A stretch of 22,527 nucleotides of DNA from Flavobacteriales bacterium (lineage in GTDB: Bacteria > Bacteroidota > Bacteroidia > Flavobacteriales > BACL11): the NCBI GenBank assembly GCA_002728175.1, contig PBVH01000038.1, positions 9,058 through 31,584 of the forward strand, written 5' to 3'. A model generated the notes under the pieces. That model did no database searches and was not told the origin of the DNA. It saw nothing but the letters and a program-made list of their open reading frames with translations. Of the stretch, positions 1-7,408 are shown in pieces (positions within the stretch are counted from its first letter, which is position 1; every line of letters starts with the position of its first letter). A program made the translations under genes and the position numbers.

Positions 1-834
1 GAAAAGTCAAAAAAAATAGTTGAAAAAAGTATTCTTTATATATCAATAATAGGCTTTTTAATTCACCTACTGTTAATATATTTAACTAAATCAAGTTTAA
101 TTACAATAAAAGATCATTATGGCTTGTTTAATAATCCCATAGCAGCAATATACACTCCATTTTCGTTTATTTTAATATATGAAATATATCAGCTAATTTA
201 CTATTTACCTAGATCTATATCGACTTATATTTCAAAGCAGTATGAAATTATTACTTTGATAATAATAAGAAGAATATTTAAAGATATTTCTGATTTAAAT
301 TTGAGTCAAAATATCATTACTAGCAGCATAAACGAGTATTTTTTTATTGATTTATTAGCTTCAATAATTTTATTTTTACTGATTTTTTTATTTAGGTTAA
401 GTTCGAGAAAAAAAATTAATGATATTATAGATAATATTAACTTAATGAGGTTTATAAGAATTAAAAAATGGATATCTTCAATTTTGGTGCCTCTAATTAT
501 TGTTTTAGCTATTAGTCATTTATTTATTTGGTTCAGTGAATACCTTTCAAATGATAGTATTTCTGATATAAAATCAATTAATACTATTTTCTTTGATGAA
601 CTGTTTCAAATTTTAATATTAGTTGATGTTTTTTTATTATTATTTTCATTTTTTAACTCTGATTTATTTCACAATATAATGAGAAACTCAGCATTTATAA
701 TATCCACAATATTAATTAGAGTTTCATTTATGACTGAGGGACTAAATAATGTTATTCTTATAATTTTATCTGTATTGTTTGGTCTTACTATCCAATTGAT
801 ATACAATGAGTGCGAAAAGAGAAAGTTATTTTAA
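1..834 (+). CDS. Polytopic membrane protein, 5' partial, unknown function
   Basis: The frame is open from the first base and ends with TAA at 832-834, so the true start lies upstream and 277 codons are visible. Hydrophobic stretches occur near residues 10-30 (window numbering), 50-70, 115-135, 160-180, 205-225 and 240-270, which suggests a membrane protein with about six segments. A conserved-looking patch reads GLFNNPIAAIYTP followed by YLPRS and a QYEII...RRIFKDIS stretch between segments. I have the impression of related unannotated Bacteroidota membrane proteins but cannot name a family. It ends 27 bases before the stop of the convergent peptidase gene, with no clear terminator between them. 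Function is not assigned. Confidence 0.75.
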   Translation, partial: EKSKKIVEKSILYISIIGFLIHLLLIYLTKSSLITIKDHYGLFNNPIAAIYTPFSFILIYEIYQLIYYLPRSISTYISKQYEIITLIIIRRIFKDISDLNLSQNIITSSINEYFFIDLLASIILFLLIFLFRLSSRKKINDIIDNINLMRFIRIKKWISSILVPLIIVLAISHLFIWFSEYLSNDSISDIKSINTIFFDELFQILILVDVFLLLFSFFNSDLFHNIMRNSAFIISTILIRVSFMTEGLNNVILIILSVLFGLTIQLIYNECEKRKLF

Positions 835-861
835 AGATATTTTTCTAATGTTTAATAATTT

Positions 862-2349
862 TTAGTTATTGCTAATAGCTGTTTTAATAAATTCATCATT
901 TTTGGCCTGTAAAAAATAATACATTTCATCACCCCAAATATTTTGAGCTATTTTGGAAATCAAGAAATTTCGTAGAAATTGTTTTTCTTTTTCACCAATA
1001 CCATTAATATAATTTGGTTTATCTTTCAAGTCTAAAAATAACAAAAAATTAGAGTAAAATTTATTTTCATTTAAATTTAAAAAATCTTCTTTGGAAATAT
1101 TTATTTCTCGAAATTTGATACTTTCATCAAGGCAAAACTCGTTAATCAAACCTAAACTCATTAATTCATTTAATTTCAAATAATTTAAGTTAGAATCTAC
1201 CTCAATTATTATATCAGGATTGATACCACCACTTGCATACACCTCTCTGCCAGATTTTGTTTTATAAACGGTTGAGTCAAAAACTTCTTCAACTAAATTA
1301 TTTTTTTTATACGGTTTTTGTATGCATCTTCCTGAAGGGGTATAATATCTTTGGGTAGTAATTCTTAAAACAGAATTATCATTTAATTTAATTTGTTCTT
1401 GTACTAATCCTTTTCCAAAAGATCTCCTACCAATAATTGTTCCCCTATCATTATCTTGAACAGCTCCAGCAATAATTTCAGATGCAGAAGCAGATCCCTC
1501 ATCAATTAATATTACAAGATCAGTATTTGTTAAAGAACCATTTTTAGTGGAATATATTTCATCTTTAGCTCTTTTGTTGCCTTGTGTGTACACAATTAAC
1601 TGATTTGCATTTAAAAAATCATCACAAATATTAATTGCAACACCTAAATATCCGCCTGGGTTATTTCTTAAATCTAAAATTAGTTTTTTCATTCCTCTTG
1701 TTAATAAATTTTCAACGCCTAAACTAAATTCTTCGTACGTAGTTGCAGCAAATCTATTTAATTTAATGTATCCAATGTTATTATCTAACATAATTGAGGC
1801 GTCAACACTTTTTAAAGGAATATCATCTCTTATAATGTTATAACTAATCAGCTTATTATTTCCGTTCCTATGAATGTCAACATTTACTGAGCTACCCTTT
1901 TTACCTCTTAACTTCTTAATTACATCTTCATTTTTTATTTTAACATTTGCAACGAGTTCCTTTTCTACATATACAATTTTATCTCCAGATAATATTCCTA
2001 ATTTTTCAGATGGACCACCTGCTATTGGCGCCACAACAACTATTGTGTCATTGATGATGCTAAACTGCACTCCGATACCACTAAAACTTCCTTGCATATC
2101 TTCTTTTACCGTATTAAATTTTTCTGCATCAATATACGAGGAGTGAGGGTCAAGGTTAAGTAATATATCATTTATAGAACTTTCGTATAGAGAATTAAAA
2201 TTTATAGAGTCTACATAATTTTTTTCAATAATTTTTAATATTGACTCAATTTTACTTTTTTTTTGATCGCTTGAGAACCAATCACTGATAAGTACACCTA
2301 AAATTATGAATAAGGTATATTTTAAAATTTCTAAAAGATTTTTTTTCAT
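862..2349 (-). CDS. S41 family C-terminal processing peptidase (CtpA/Prc-like)
   Basis: The 495-residue protein has an N-terminal hydrophobic segment (residues 10-22) that would anchor or export it to the periplasm. A PDZ domain follows at about 85-165 (GSFSGIGVQF...SEKLGILSGDKI), then the S41 protease core. The catalytic Ser/Lys dyad is visible as GSASASE (Ser288, by alignment with the E. coli Prc serine) and FGKG (Lys313), with the expected 25-residue spacing, followed by RYYTPSGR. Such proteases cleave periplasmic substrates near their C-termini. It begins 8 bases after the stop of the dCMP deaminase gene on the same strand and shows no promoter of its own, so it is probably the last gene of the tRNA-Leu/deaminase transcript. 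Length is normal for the family in Bacteroidota. Confidence 0.93.
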   Translation of the reverse strand: MKKNLLEILKYTLFIILGVLISDWFSSDQKKSKIESILKIIEKNYVDSINFNSLYESSINDILLNLDPHSSYIDAEKFNTVKEDMQGSFSGIGVQFSIINDTIVVVAPIAGGPSEKLGILSGDKIVYVEKELVANVKIKNEDVIKKLRGKKGSSVNVDIHRNGNNKLISYNIIRDDIPLKSVDASIMLDNNIGYIKLNRFAATTYEEFSLGVENLLTRGMKKLILDLRNNPGGYLGVAINICDDFLNANQLIVYTQGNKRAKDEIYSTKNGSLTNTDLVILIDEGSASASEIIAGAVQDNDRGTIIGRRSFGKGLVQEQIKLNDNSVLRITTQRYYTPSGRCIQKPYKKNNLVEEVFDSTVYKTKSGREVYASGGINPDIIIEVDSNLNYLKLNELMSLGLINEFCLDESIKFREINISKEDFLNLNENKFYSNFLLFLDLKDKPNYINGIGEKEKQFLRNFLISKIAQNIWGDEMYYFLQAKNDEFIKTAISNN

Positions 2350-2357
2350 AAATAAAA

Positions 2358-2780
2358 TTATACTACAATCTGTTTAACTTCAATGCCAGATTTTTTTAAA
2401 AAACTTATGCCAGAAGTATCTTTATATTTTTTAATATAAACAACTCTAGTAATACCTGATTGTAAAATTAGTTTACTACAATCTTTACACGGAGACATGG
2501 TCAAATATAAACAGGCATTTTGACAATTATGATTTGATTTTGCAGTTTTTAGAATAGCGTTTGCTTCCGCGTGTAGCACATACCAATGTGTTTGATTATT
2601 TTCATCTTCACATTCGTTTGGAAAGCCCGATGGAGTTCCGTTATAGCCATCAGAAATTATCATTTGATTTTTAACGATTAAGGCACCTACTTTTCTTCTA
2701 TTACAATGAGATAAATTTGCCCATTCTTTTGCCATTTTAAGATAGGCAATATCGTATTTATATTGCTTAGATTTTTCCAT
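2358..2780 (-). CDS. dCMP deaminase (ComEB-type)
   Basis: The product is a 140-residue zinc-dependent deaminase that converts dCMP to dUMP for thymidylate synthesis. The zinc site is visible: His70 and Glu72 in LHAEANAI, and Cys98 and Cys101 in SPCKDC. The substrate-side motif SDGYNGTPSGF is also present. The frame extends upstream through the whole tRNA-Leu gene, giving a false N-terminus beginning MAELVDAL, so the start must be ATG at 2780 (MEKSKQYKYD, matching the family N-terminus) or ATG at 2789, which adds MNF. I chose 2780. The tRNA 3' end is only 11 bases upstream, leaving no room for a separate promoter, so the gene should be co-transcribed with the tRNA. The peptidase gene follows after 8 bases. 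Confidence 0.93.
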   Translation of the reverse strand: MEKSKQYKYDIAYLKMAKEWANLSHCNRRKVGALIVKNQMIISDGYNGTPSGFPNECEDENNQTHWYVLHAEANAILKTAKSNHNCQNACLYLTMSPCKDCSKLILQSGITRVVYIKKYKDTSGISFLKKSGIEVKQIVV

Positions 2781-2791
2781 AAAGTTCATTG

Positions 2792-2873
2792 TACCCAGAG
2801 CCGGGATCGAACCGGCACGAGTTTCCTCATTGGTGTTTGAGACCAACGCGTCTACCAATTCCGCCATCTGGGC
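2792..2873 (-). tRNA. tRNA-Leu (anticodon CAA)
   Basis: Read on the minus strand, the acceptor arms are GCCCAGA and TCTGGGT with discriminator A. The D-arm contains GGCGGAATTGGTAGAC. The anticodon stem TTGGT/ACCAA encloses the loop CTCAAAC, which puts CAA at positions 34-36. A long class II variable arm and the T-arm GCCGGTTCGATCCCGGC complete the structure. CCA is not encoded. The gene is 82 bases long. The dCMP deaminase coding sequence begins 2 or 11 bases beyond its 3' end. Confidence 0.97.
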
Positions 2874-2884
2874 TATTAAAAGTA

Positions 2885-2914
2885 CAAAAATAGAAGTTTG
2901 ATTTCATTTACAAA
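2885..2914 (-). promoter_or_regulatory. Bacteroidota-type promoter for tRNA-Leu/deaminase/peptidase unit
   Basis: On the minus strand a -7 box TATTTTTG (2892-2885) fits the Bacteroidota consensus TAnnTTTG. A -33 box TTTG (2914-2911) lies 18 bases upstream, within the usual spacing. The tRNA starts 11 bases downstream of the -7 box. This is a sequence match only. Confidence 0.7.
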
Positions 2915-2965
2915 CGTATTTTGTAAAAAATGAAATTTTAATCTGTTTTAATATGCCTAAATATG

Positions 2966-2973
2966 TATATTTG
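2966..2973 (+). promoter_or_regulatory. -7 box TATATTTG upstream of prs
   Basis: An exact match to TAnnTTTG lies 19 bases before the ATG at 2993. It overlaps the upstream in-frame ATG at 2963, which supports 2993 as the true start. No good -33 TTTG is found at ideal spacing; the nearest candidate is a TTTT stretch around 2946. This promoter is divergent from the tRNA-Leu promoter. Confidence 0.6.
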
Positions 2974-2992
2974 CCGACCTTTTGTAGTACTG

Positions 2993-3925
2993 ATGAATAA
3001 TGAAATTAAATTTTTTGCAGGAAGAAATTCTAAGCTATTAGCTGAAAATATAGCAAACTCTTATGGATCGAAACTGAGTGACTCCTCAGTGATTGATTTT
3101 TCAGATGGAGAATTTGAACCATCATTTAATGAAACAGTAAGAGGTTCTCATGTTTTTTTGGTACAATCTACTCCTCCACCGTCAGAAAATTTAATGGAGT
3201 TGTTGCTAATGATTGATGCCGCAAAAAGGGCATCAGCCTATAAAATTATAGCTGTTATTCCATATTTTGGCTATGCAAGACAGGATAAAAAAGGAAAACC
3301 TAGAGTTCCAATTGCTGCCAAGTTAGTAGCAAATCTACTTACTGCCGCTGGAGTTGATAGAATTATGACTATGGATTTGCATGCCGACCAAATACAAGGT
3401 TTTTTTGAAGTACCTGTTGATCATCTTTATGCATCTACATTATTCATCCCTCATATAAAATCGTTAAATTTGAAAAACTTGGTTATTGCATCACCAGATA
3501 TGGGGGGATCTAGACGTGCCAACACCTATGCAAAGTTTTTAAATTCAGAAGTTGTAATATGTTATAAGCATAGAGAGAAAGCGAATAAAATTGCAAAAAT
3601 GTTAATTATTGGAGATGTAAAAGGAAAAGACGTGATAATTGTGGATGATATGGTTGATACTGCAGGAACATTGACAAAAGCTGCAGATTTAATGATTGAG
3701 CAGGGAGCAAATAGTGTAAGAGCATGTTGTACCCATGGAATATTTTCATCTAATGCTTATGAAAAAATTGACAAGTCCAGTTTAGTTGAAGTTTTTACAA
3801 CTAATACAATTCCAAAAAATCACAAATCAAAAAAAATAAACGAACTTTTAGTATATGATCTTTTTGCGGATACAATTAAAGGTGTAGTTGATAATAGATC
3901 AATATCAAAAAACTTTATTTGTTAA
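2993..3925 (+). CDS. prs: Ribose-phosphate pyrophosphokinase
   Basis: This 310-residue cytosolic enzyme makes PRPP from ribose 5-phosphate and ATP, feeding purine, pyrimidine, His and NAD synthesis. Visible family motifs are FADGE-type FSDGE (about 36-40), the ATP-binding segment IPYFGYARQDKK (89-100), the Mg/PRPP region TMDLHADQIQGFF (126-138), and the PRPP loop VIIVDDMVDTAGT (214-226). An upstream in-frame ATG at 2963 would add MYICRPFVVL, but that region carries the promoter, and homologues begin at about MNNEIKFFAG, so 2993 was chosen. It is the first gene of a prs-rplY-pth unit; rplY begins 28 bases after its stop. Confidence 0.96.
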   Translation: MNNEIKFFAGRNSKLLAENIANSYGSKLSDSSVIDFSDGEFEPSFNETVRGSHVFLVQSTPPPSENLMELLLMIDAAKRASAYKIIAVIPYFGYARQDKKGKPRVPIAAKLVANLLTAAGVDRIMTMDLHADQIQGFFEVPVDHLYASTLFIPHIKSLNLKNLVIASPDMGGSRRANTYAKFLNSEVVICYKHREKANKIAKMLIIGDVKGKDVIIVDDMVDTAGTLTKAADLMIEQGANSVRACCTHGIFSSNAYEKIDKSSLVEVFTTNTIPKNHKSKKINELLVYDLFADTIKGVVDNRSISKNFIC

Positions 3926-3953
3926 ATTAATATAAATTATAAATTACTTAAGT

Positions 3954-4628
3954 ATGAAAACACTAGCAATTAACGTTAAAGAAAGAGAAAAATCAGGTAA
4001 ATCTAATACCAGAGCGTTAAGAAATCAGGGTAATGTACCATGTGTACTTTACGGGGGAGAAACGCAAGTGGTTTTCTATGCTCATGAAAATGAATTTAGA
4101 AAGCTGGTTTATACTCCTGATATTTTTGTTGTAGAACTAAATTTTGAAAACAAAAAAATTAATGCAATTATGCAGGATATTCAGTTTCATCCTGTTTCAG
4201 AAAAAATTCTTCACATAGATTTTTTAGAAGTATTTGACGACAAACCAGTTGTTGTATCAATTCCGGTTAAGTTACAAGGAATTCCATTAGGAGTAAGAAA
4301 TGGTGGTAATTTAATGTTTAGAAGAAATAAAATTATCACAAAGGGATTGGTATCTAAATTACCAGACGCAATCGAGTTAAATGTAGAGAACTTAGCAATT
4401 GGAATGTTTATTTATATAAAAGATATAAATATTGATGGGTGTCAATTTTTAGCTCCTGAAAATTCTGTTGTTGTTGGAGTTAAAACAGCAAGAAATGTTA
4501 TTGAAGAAGCAAGTTCAGATGATGAAAGTGAAGAATCTGAAGAGTCTAATGACAAGGATGAAGCAGCTAAAGATAACAATGAAACAAAAGAGGAAAGTTC
4601 AGGTGATTCAGAAAAATCTTCTGAATGA
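3954..4628 (+). CDS. rplY: 50S ribosomal protein bL25 (general stress protein Ctc type)
   Basis: The 224-residue protein has the long TL5/Ctc form. An N-terminal 5S rRNA-binding domain spans about 1-90 (KTLAINVKERE...RALRNQGNVPCVLYGG...IQFHPVSEKILHIDF). A C-terminal beta domain spans about 91-180 (VSIPVKLQGIPLGVRNGG...PENSVVVGV). The tail (about 185-224) is almost entirely Glu, Asp, Ser, Asn and Lys, which is low-complexity and acidic; such tails are common in Bacteroidota L25. It binds 5S rRNA in the large subunit. The stop codon TGA overlaps the ATG of pth by four bases, which suggests translational coupling. Confidence 0.95.
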   Translation: MKTLAINVKEREKSGKSNTRALRNQGNVPCVLYGGETQVVFYAHENEFRKLVYTPDIFVVELNFENKKINAIMQDIQFHPVSEKILHIDFLEVFDDKPVVVSIPVKLQGIPLGVRNGGNLMFRRNKIITKGLVSKLPDAIELNVENLAIGMFIYIKDINIDGCQFLAPENSVVVGVKTARNVIEEASSDDESEESEESNDKDEAAKDNNETKEESSGDSEKSSE

Positions 4629-5188
4629 AATATTTGATAGTAGGATTAGGTAATCCTGGTACAAAATATTTAAATACAAGGCATAATATTGGATTTCAAG
4701 TTTTAGATTTTTTATCAAATGACTTGCAAGTTTCTTTTTCAGCTGATAGATATGCCGATGTAGCTGTTGCATCTTACAGGGCAAAAAAAATTGTTTTATT
4801 AAAGCCTAATACATTTATGAACTTGAGTGGCAAAGCAGTAAGTTTTTGGCTAAAAAAAACTAAAGTTAATTTAAGTAATGTTTTAATAGTTACAGACGAT
4901 ATTTCACTTCCTTTTGGTACATTAAGATTAAAGGCAAAGGGATCAGACGGCGGTCACAACGGACTTAAAAATATTAATGAACATTTAAATACAACATCTT
5001 ATTCAAGATTGAAATTTGGTGTAGGAAGTAATTTTTTTAAAGGTCAACAAGCAAATTATGTATTAAGCCCATTTGATAATGTTGAAATAGATAATATGTT
5101 AGATTTAAAAAAAAATGCAATTGATATAATTAAATCTTATATATCATTAGGATCTGAAAGAACAATGAGTATATATAATGGTAGATAG
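4625..5188 (+). CDS. pth: Peptidyl-tRNA hydrolase
   Basis: The 187-residue enzyme releases peptides from drop-off peptidyl-tRNAs and recycles the tRNA. All catalytic and substrate residues known from E. coli Pth are in place: Asn10 (GLGNPG), His20 (TRHNIGF), Asn66 (PNTFMNLSG), Asp91 (TDDISLPFG) and Asn112 (GGHNGL). The start ATG overlaps the rplY stop as ATGA. The order rplY-pth is common in bacteria. The next feature is tRNA-Cys with its own promoter box. Confidence 0.97.
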   Translation: MKYLIVGLGNPGTKYLNTRHNIGFQVLDFLSNDLQVSFSADRYADVAVASYRAKKIVLLKPNTFMNLSGKAVSFWLKKTKVNLSNVLIVTDDISLPFGTLRLKAKGSDGGHNGLKNINEHLNTTSYSRLKFGVGSNFFKGQQANYVLSPFDNVEIDNMLDLKKNAIDIIKSYISLGSERTMSIYNGR

Positions 5189-5210
5189 TTTATTAAATTA
5201 TATTTTTTTT

Positions 5211-5218
5211 TAAATTTG
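5211..5218 (+). promoter_or_regulatory. -7 box TAAATTTG for tRNA-Cys
   Basis: An exact TAnnTTTG match ends 9 bases before the tRNA-Cys 5' end. No clear TTTG is present at the -33 position; a GTTTA at 5188-5192 is the closest candidate. Confidence 0.55.
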
Positions 5219-5227
5219 TACAAAACT

Positions 5228-5298
5228 GGTATCGTGGCCGAGTGGTTAGGCAGTGGTCTGCAACACCATCTACAGCAGTTCGAATCTGCTCGATACCT
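5228..5298 (+). tRNA. tRNA-Cys (anticodon GCA)
   Basis: The acceptor arms GGTATCG/CGATACC, anticodon stem GTGGT/ACCAT with loop CTGCAAC (anticodon GCA), and T-arm AGCAGTTCGAATCTGCT are all present. The discriminator is T, as is usual for Cys. The length is 71 bases and CCA is not encoded. Confidence 0.97.
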
Positions 5299-5301
5299 CA
5301 A

Positions 5302-5335
5302 AAAATATGCTCGTTATTTTTAGCGAGCATATTTT
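5302..5335 (+). terminator. Strong hairpin after tRNA-Cys, probable terminator
   Basis: A 15-base-pair stem (5302-5316 with 5321-5335) includes one G-T wobble and closes a TTTT loop. It has a GC core (GCTCG/CGAGC) and A-rich and T-rich flanks, so it could work on either strand. It starts four bases after the tRNA. The next gene starts 20 bases beyond it. Confidence 0.65.
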
Positions 5336-5338
5336 ATA

Positions 5339-5346
5339 TATATTTG
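5339..5346 (+). promoter_or_regulatory. -7 box TATATTTG before the SprB-repeat/CHU_C gene
   Basis: An exact TAnnTTTG match ends 9 bases before the ATG at 5356, so any transcript would have a very short leader. The upstream half would overlap the terminator hairpin, and no clear -33 TTTG is seen. Confidence 0.4.
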
Positions 5347-5355
5347 CTTAATAGT

Positions 5356-6483
5356 ATGATTAGAAAAATAACAATTATATTCTCAATCTGTATGTTAGTT
5401 AATACTATCAGTTTTTCTCAAGTATGTGAAATTGATTCTGTTAGCTATACACACGTAGATTGTTTTGGTGGAAATACAGGTTCTATTAGTGTTACATTAT
5501 TACAACCTGATAGTGTGTATCAAAAAACCTATTGGTGGACTGGTCCTGATGGATTTTATGCAAATCAAACATTAAATATATCAAATCTTAAAGCTGGAGA
5601 TTATGTTTTAACAATAATTGCCAATATAGTTCCAGGAGATCCAAGTAGTCCAATTTGGGATTCCAACTTGCAAGGGGACAGTCTTGGTGGAGCACCAACA
5701 GATACAATTCGTATTTATGAAAATTTACAAATTGGAGCTAATATTATTTTTACTAATCTCTGCGATAATAATGATTCTGCAAGTGCAGTTACGCAAATAT
5801 ATGGTGGTACACCGCCATACAGTACATTATGGAGTAATGGAGATACCGCAAGAAATACAAGTGGGTTGCTACAAAACACATTAACTCCTTACTCACTTAC
5901 TATCTCTGATAAAAATAATTGTATCACAAACATTGATACTGTTGTCCCAGTTGTCAGCGCAATGAATATTCTTATGAGTAATAATGTTGTTAGTTGTAAG
6001 GATGATAGTGATGGCTGGGTTCATGCACGTGTATACAATGGGACACCTCCTTTTAGTTTTATTTGGTCAAACGGATTTAATTTCGTTGATAAAGATTCCT
6101 CTAGCATTAGAAATTTATCTCCTGGATATTATTTTGTGGACATAACAGATTCAATGGGATGTATCACTAGAGATTCTGTAAATGTTTTGTCAAATCCAGC
6201 TAAGTGCATAAAGGTATATGATGCGTTTTCCCCCAATGATGATGATGTTAATGAGTTTTGGAAAATTGATAATATAGACGTTTATCCTCAAGCTATTGTT
6301 TTAGTTTATGATAGGAATGGTAAGCAGGTATATAGAAGAAGAAACTATAAAAATACATATGCAGATTCTTTTTCAGGTAGAGATCAAAATGGTCAGATTT
6401 TAGCTTCAGGAAATTATTATTATATAATTGATTTAGGTAATGATGATAATGTGATTAAAGGAACAGTAACTATAGTAAGATGA
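5356..6483 (+). CDS. Secreted SprB-repeat protein with gliding motility-associated C-terminal (type B T9SS) domain
   Basis: The 375-residue protein begins with a signal peptide (MIRKITIIFSICMLVNTISFSQ). About three SprB-like repeats follow, recognised by DCFGGNTGSISV, GGTPPYSTLWSNG, SCKDDSDGWVHARV and NGTPPFSFIWSNG. The C-terminus (about 289-375) is a CHU_C/type B sorting domain: YDAFSPNDDDVNEFWKID, IVLVYDRNGKQVY, GNYYYIIDL, KGTVTIVR. Proteins with this tail are exported by the type IX secretion system to the cell surface or outside. An in-frame upstream ATG at 5242 lies inside tRNA-Cys and the hairpin, so 5356 was chosen. Its stop overlaps the start of the PorP/SprF gene by four bases, the usual pairing of a type B cargo with its outer-membrane partner. 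It is short for a SprB-type protein. Confidence 0.9.
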   Translation: MIRKITIIFSICMLVNTISFSQVCEIDSVSYTHVDCFGGNTGSISVTLLQPDSVYQKTYWWTGPDGFYANQTLNISNLKAGDYVLTIIANIVPGDPSSPIWDSNLQGDSLGGAPTDTIRIYENLQIGANIIFTNLCDNNDSASAVTQIYGGTPPYSTLWSNGDTARNTSGLLQNTLTPYSLTISDKNNCITNIDTVVPVVSAMNILMSNNVVSCKDDSDGWVHARVYNGTPPFSFIWSNGFNFVDKDSSSIRNLSPGYYFVDITDSMGCITRDSVNVLSNPAKCIKVYDAFSPNDDDVNEFWKIDNIDVYPQAIVLVYDRNGKQVYRRRNYKNTYADSFSGRDQNGQILASGNYYYIIDLGNDDNVIKGTVTIVR

Positions 6484-7403
6484 TAAGATTATTACTTTCT
6501 TGTTTTTTTGTGCTTTTTTGTTTTTTTGTTTCTGCACAACAAGAAACAATATTTTCACATTACTACAATAATGAAATCATCTTCAATCCTGCCACTGCTG
6601 GATCTAAGAACTATAATAAATTGACAATAAATACCAGGCAACAATGGGCTGGATTCGAAGGGGCACCACTATCAACAAACATTTCATTTCATGGTGCTGT
6701 AAATAATCGTTCAGCGCTTGGAGGTTATATCATGTATGATAAAGCTGATCCAGCATTAAGAGCAGATTTAAGTTTATCATATGCCTATCATGTGCCATTA
6801 GATTATGATAATTTTAACTTATCTTTTGGAATTTCTTCAAAGTTAATTTACTACAATTTAGATTATACAGAGCTTGAAATACCCGTCTTAAATGATAACG
6901 CAATTTCAAATAAAACGTATACAAAAACTTCTCCGGAAGCCTCAGCCGGCGTACTTTTGTACAGCCGAAATCTTCGTTTAGGCTACTCAAGTATAAATAT
7001 ACTTCAAAATTCTTTTAAAGAACCTGTGAATCCTAATTACAAGAATATTTTATATCGAAATCATTTTATAATAGGAGCGTATAAATTTGCGGCTATAAAT
7101 AATGATTGGCAGTTTGAACCATCTTTTTTATATCGTAAGCAAGAGTTAAATACGGCTGTAACAACACTTTCTTTTAGAGCCTTTTACTTAAAAGATACAT
7201 GGGGGGGTGTAAGTTTTAAAAATGATGGTAACATAGGCTTAAATCTTGGATTTGGATCCGGAAATATACATTTTGCATATGCATACGATTATACTTTTAG
7301 AGGAGATATAGCATCATATAATTTTGGTTCACATGAATTGATGATTGAAGTGCGTCTTTCGTCAGCAAATTCTGAAAGGCATATTAGTTTCTGGGAATAT
7401 TAA
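6480..7403 (+). CDS. PorP/SprF family type IX secretion-associated outer membrane protein
   Basis: The 307-residue protein has a signal peptide (about 1-20, ending FCFFVSAQ). It has the family N-terminus QQETIFSHYYNNEIIFNPATAGS, then NTRQQWAGFEGAPLSTNISFHG and a series of alternating beta strands ending in YNFGSHELMIEVRL, which indicates a 14-strand-type outer-membrane barrel. SprF is needed for export or attachment of SprB, and PorP is a core T9SS-linked protein; PorP/SprF genes often follow genes for type B cargo. The ATGA overlap with the preceding cargo gene implies coupled expression. The epimerase gene starts 5 bases after the stop. Confidence 0.93.
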   Translation: MIRLLLSCFFVLFCFFVSAQQETIFSHYYNNEIIFNPATAGSKNYNKLTINTRQQWAGFEGAPLSTNISFHGAVNNRSALGGYIMYDKADPALRADLSLSYAYHVPLDYDNFNLSFGISSKLIYYNLDYTELEIPVLNDNAISNKTYTKTSPEASAGVLLYSRNLRLGYSSINILQNSFKEPVNPNYKNILYRNHFIIGAYKFAAINNDWQFEPSFLYRKQELNTAVTTLSFRAFYLKDTWGGVSFKNDGNIGLNLGFGSGNIHFAYAYDYTFRGDIASYNFGSHELMIEVRLSSANSERHISFWEY

Positions 7404-7408
7404 CAATC

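Noticed and set aside
1874..2146. Plus-strand frame of 90 codons inside the S41 peptidase gene
   Set aside because: It is antisense to the PDZ domain region of a well-supported gene and has no recognisable features.
2781..2867. N-terminal extension of the dCMP deaminase beginning MAELVDAL
   Set aside because: This is the translation of the tRNA-Leu gene on the same strand, a well-known false extension; the family N-terminus starts at 2780.
2963..2992. Upstream ATG for prs
   Set aside because: It overlaps the -7 promoter box and adds residues absent from the family; 2993 is the better start.
4468..4653. Second plus-strand frame over the 3' end of rplY
   Set aside because: It is a Lys/Met-rich out-of-frame reading of the acidic bL25 tail.
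5242..5355. Upstream start for the SprB-repeat protein
   Set aside because: The segment is tRNA-Cys plus the terminator hairpin; the signal peptide begins at 5356.
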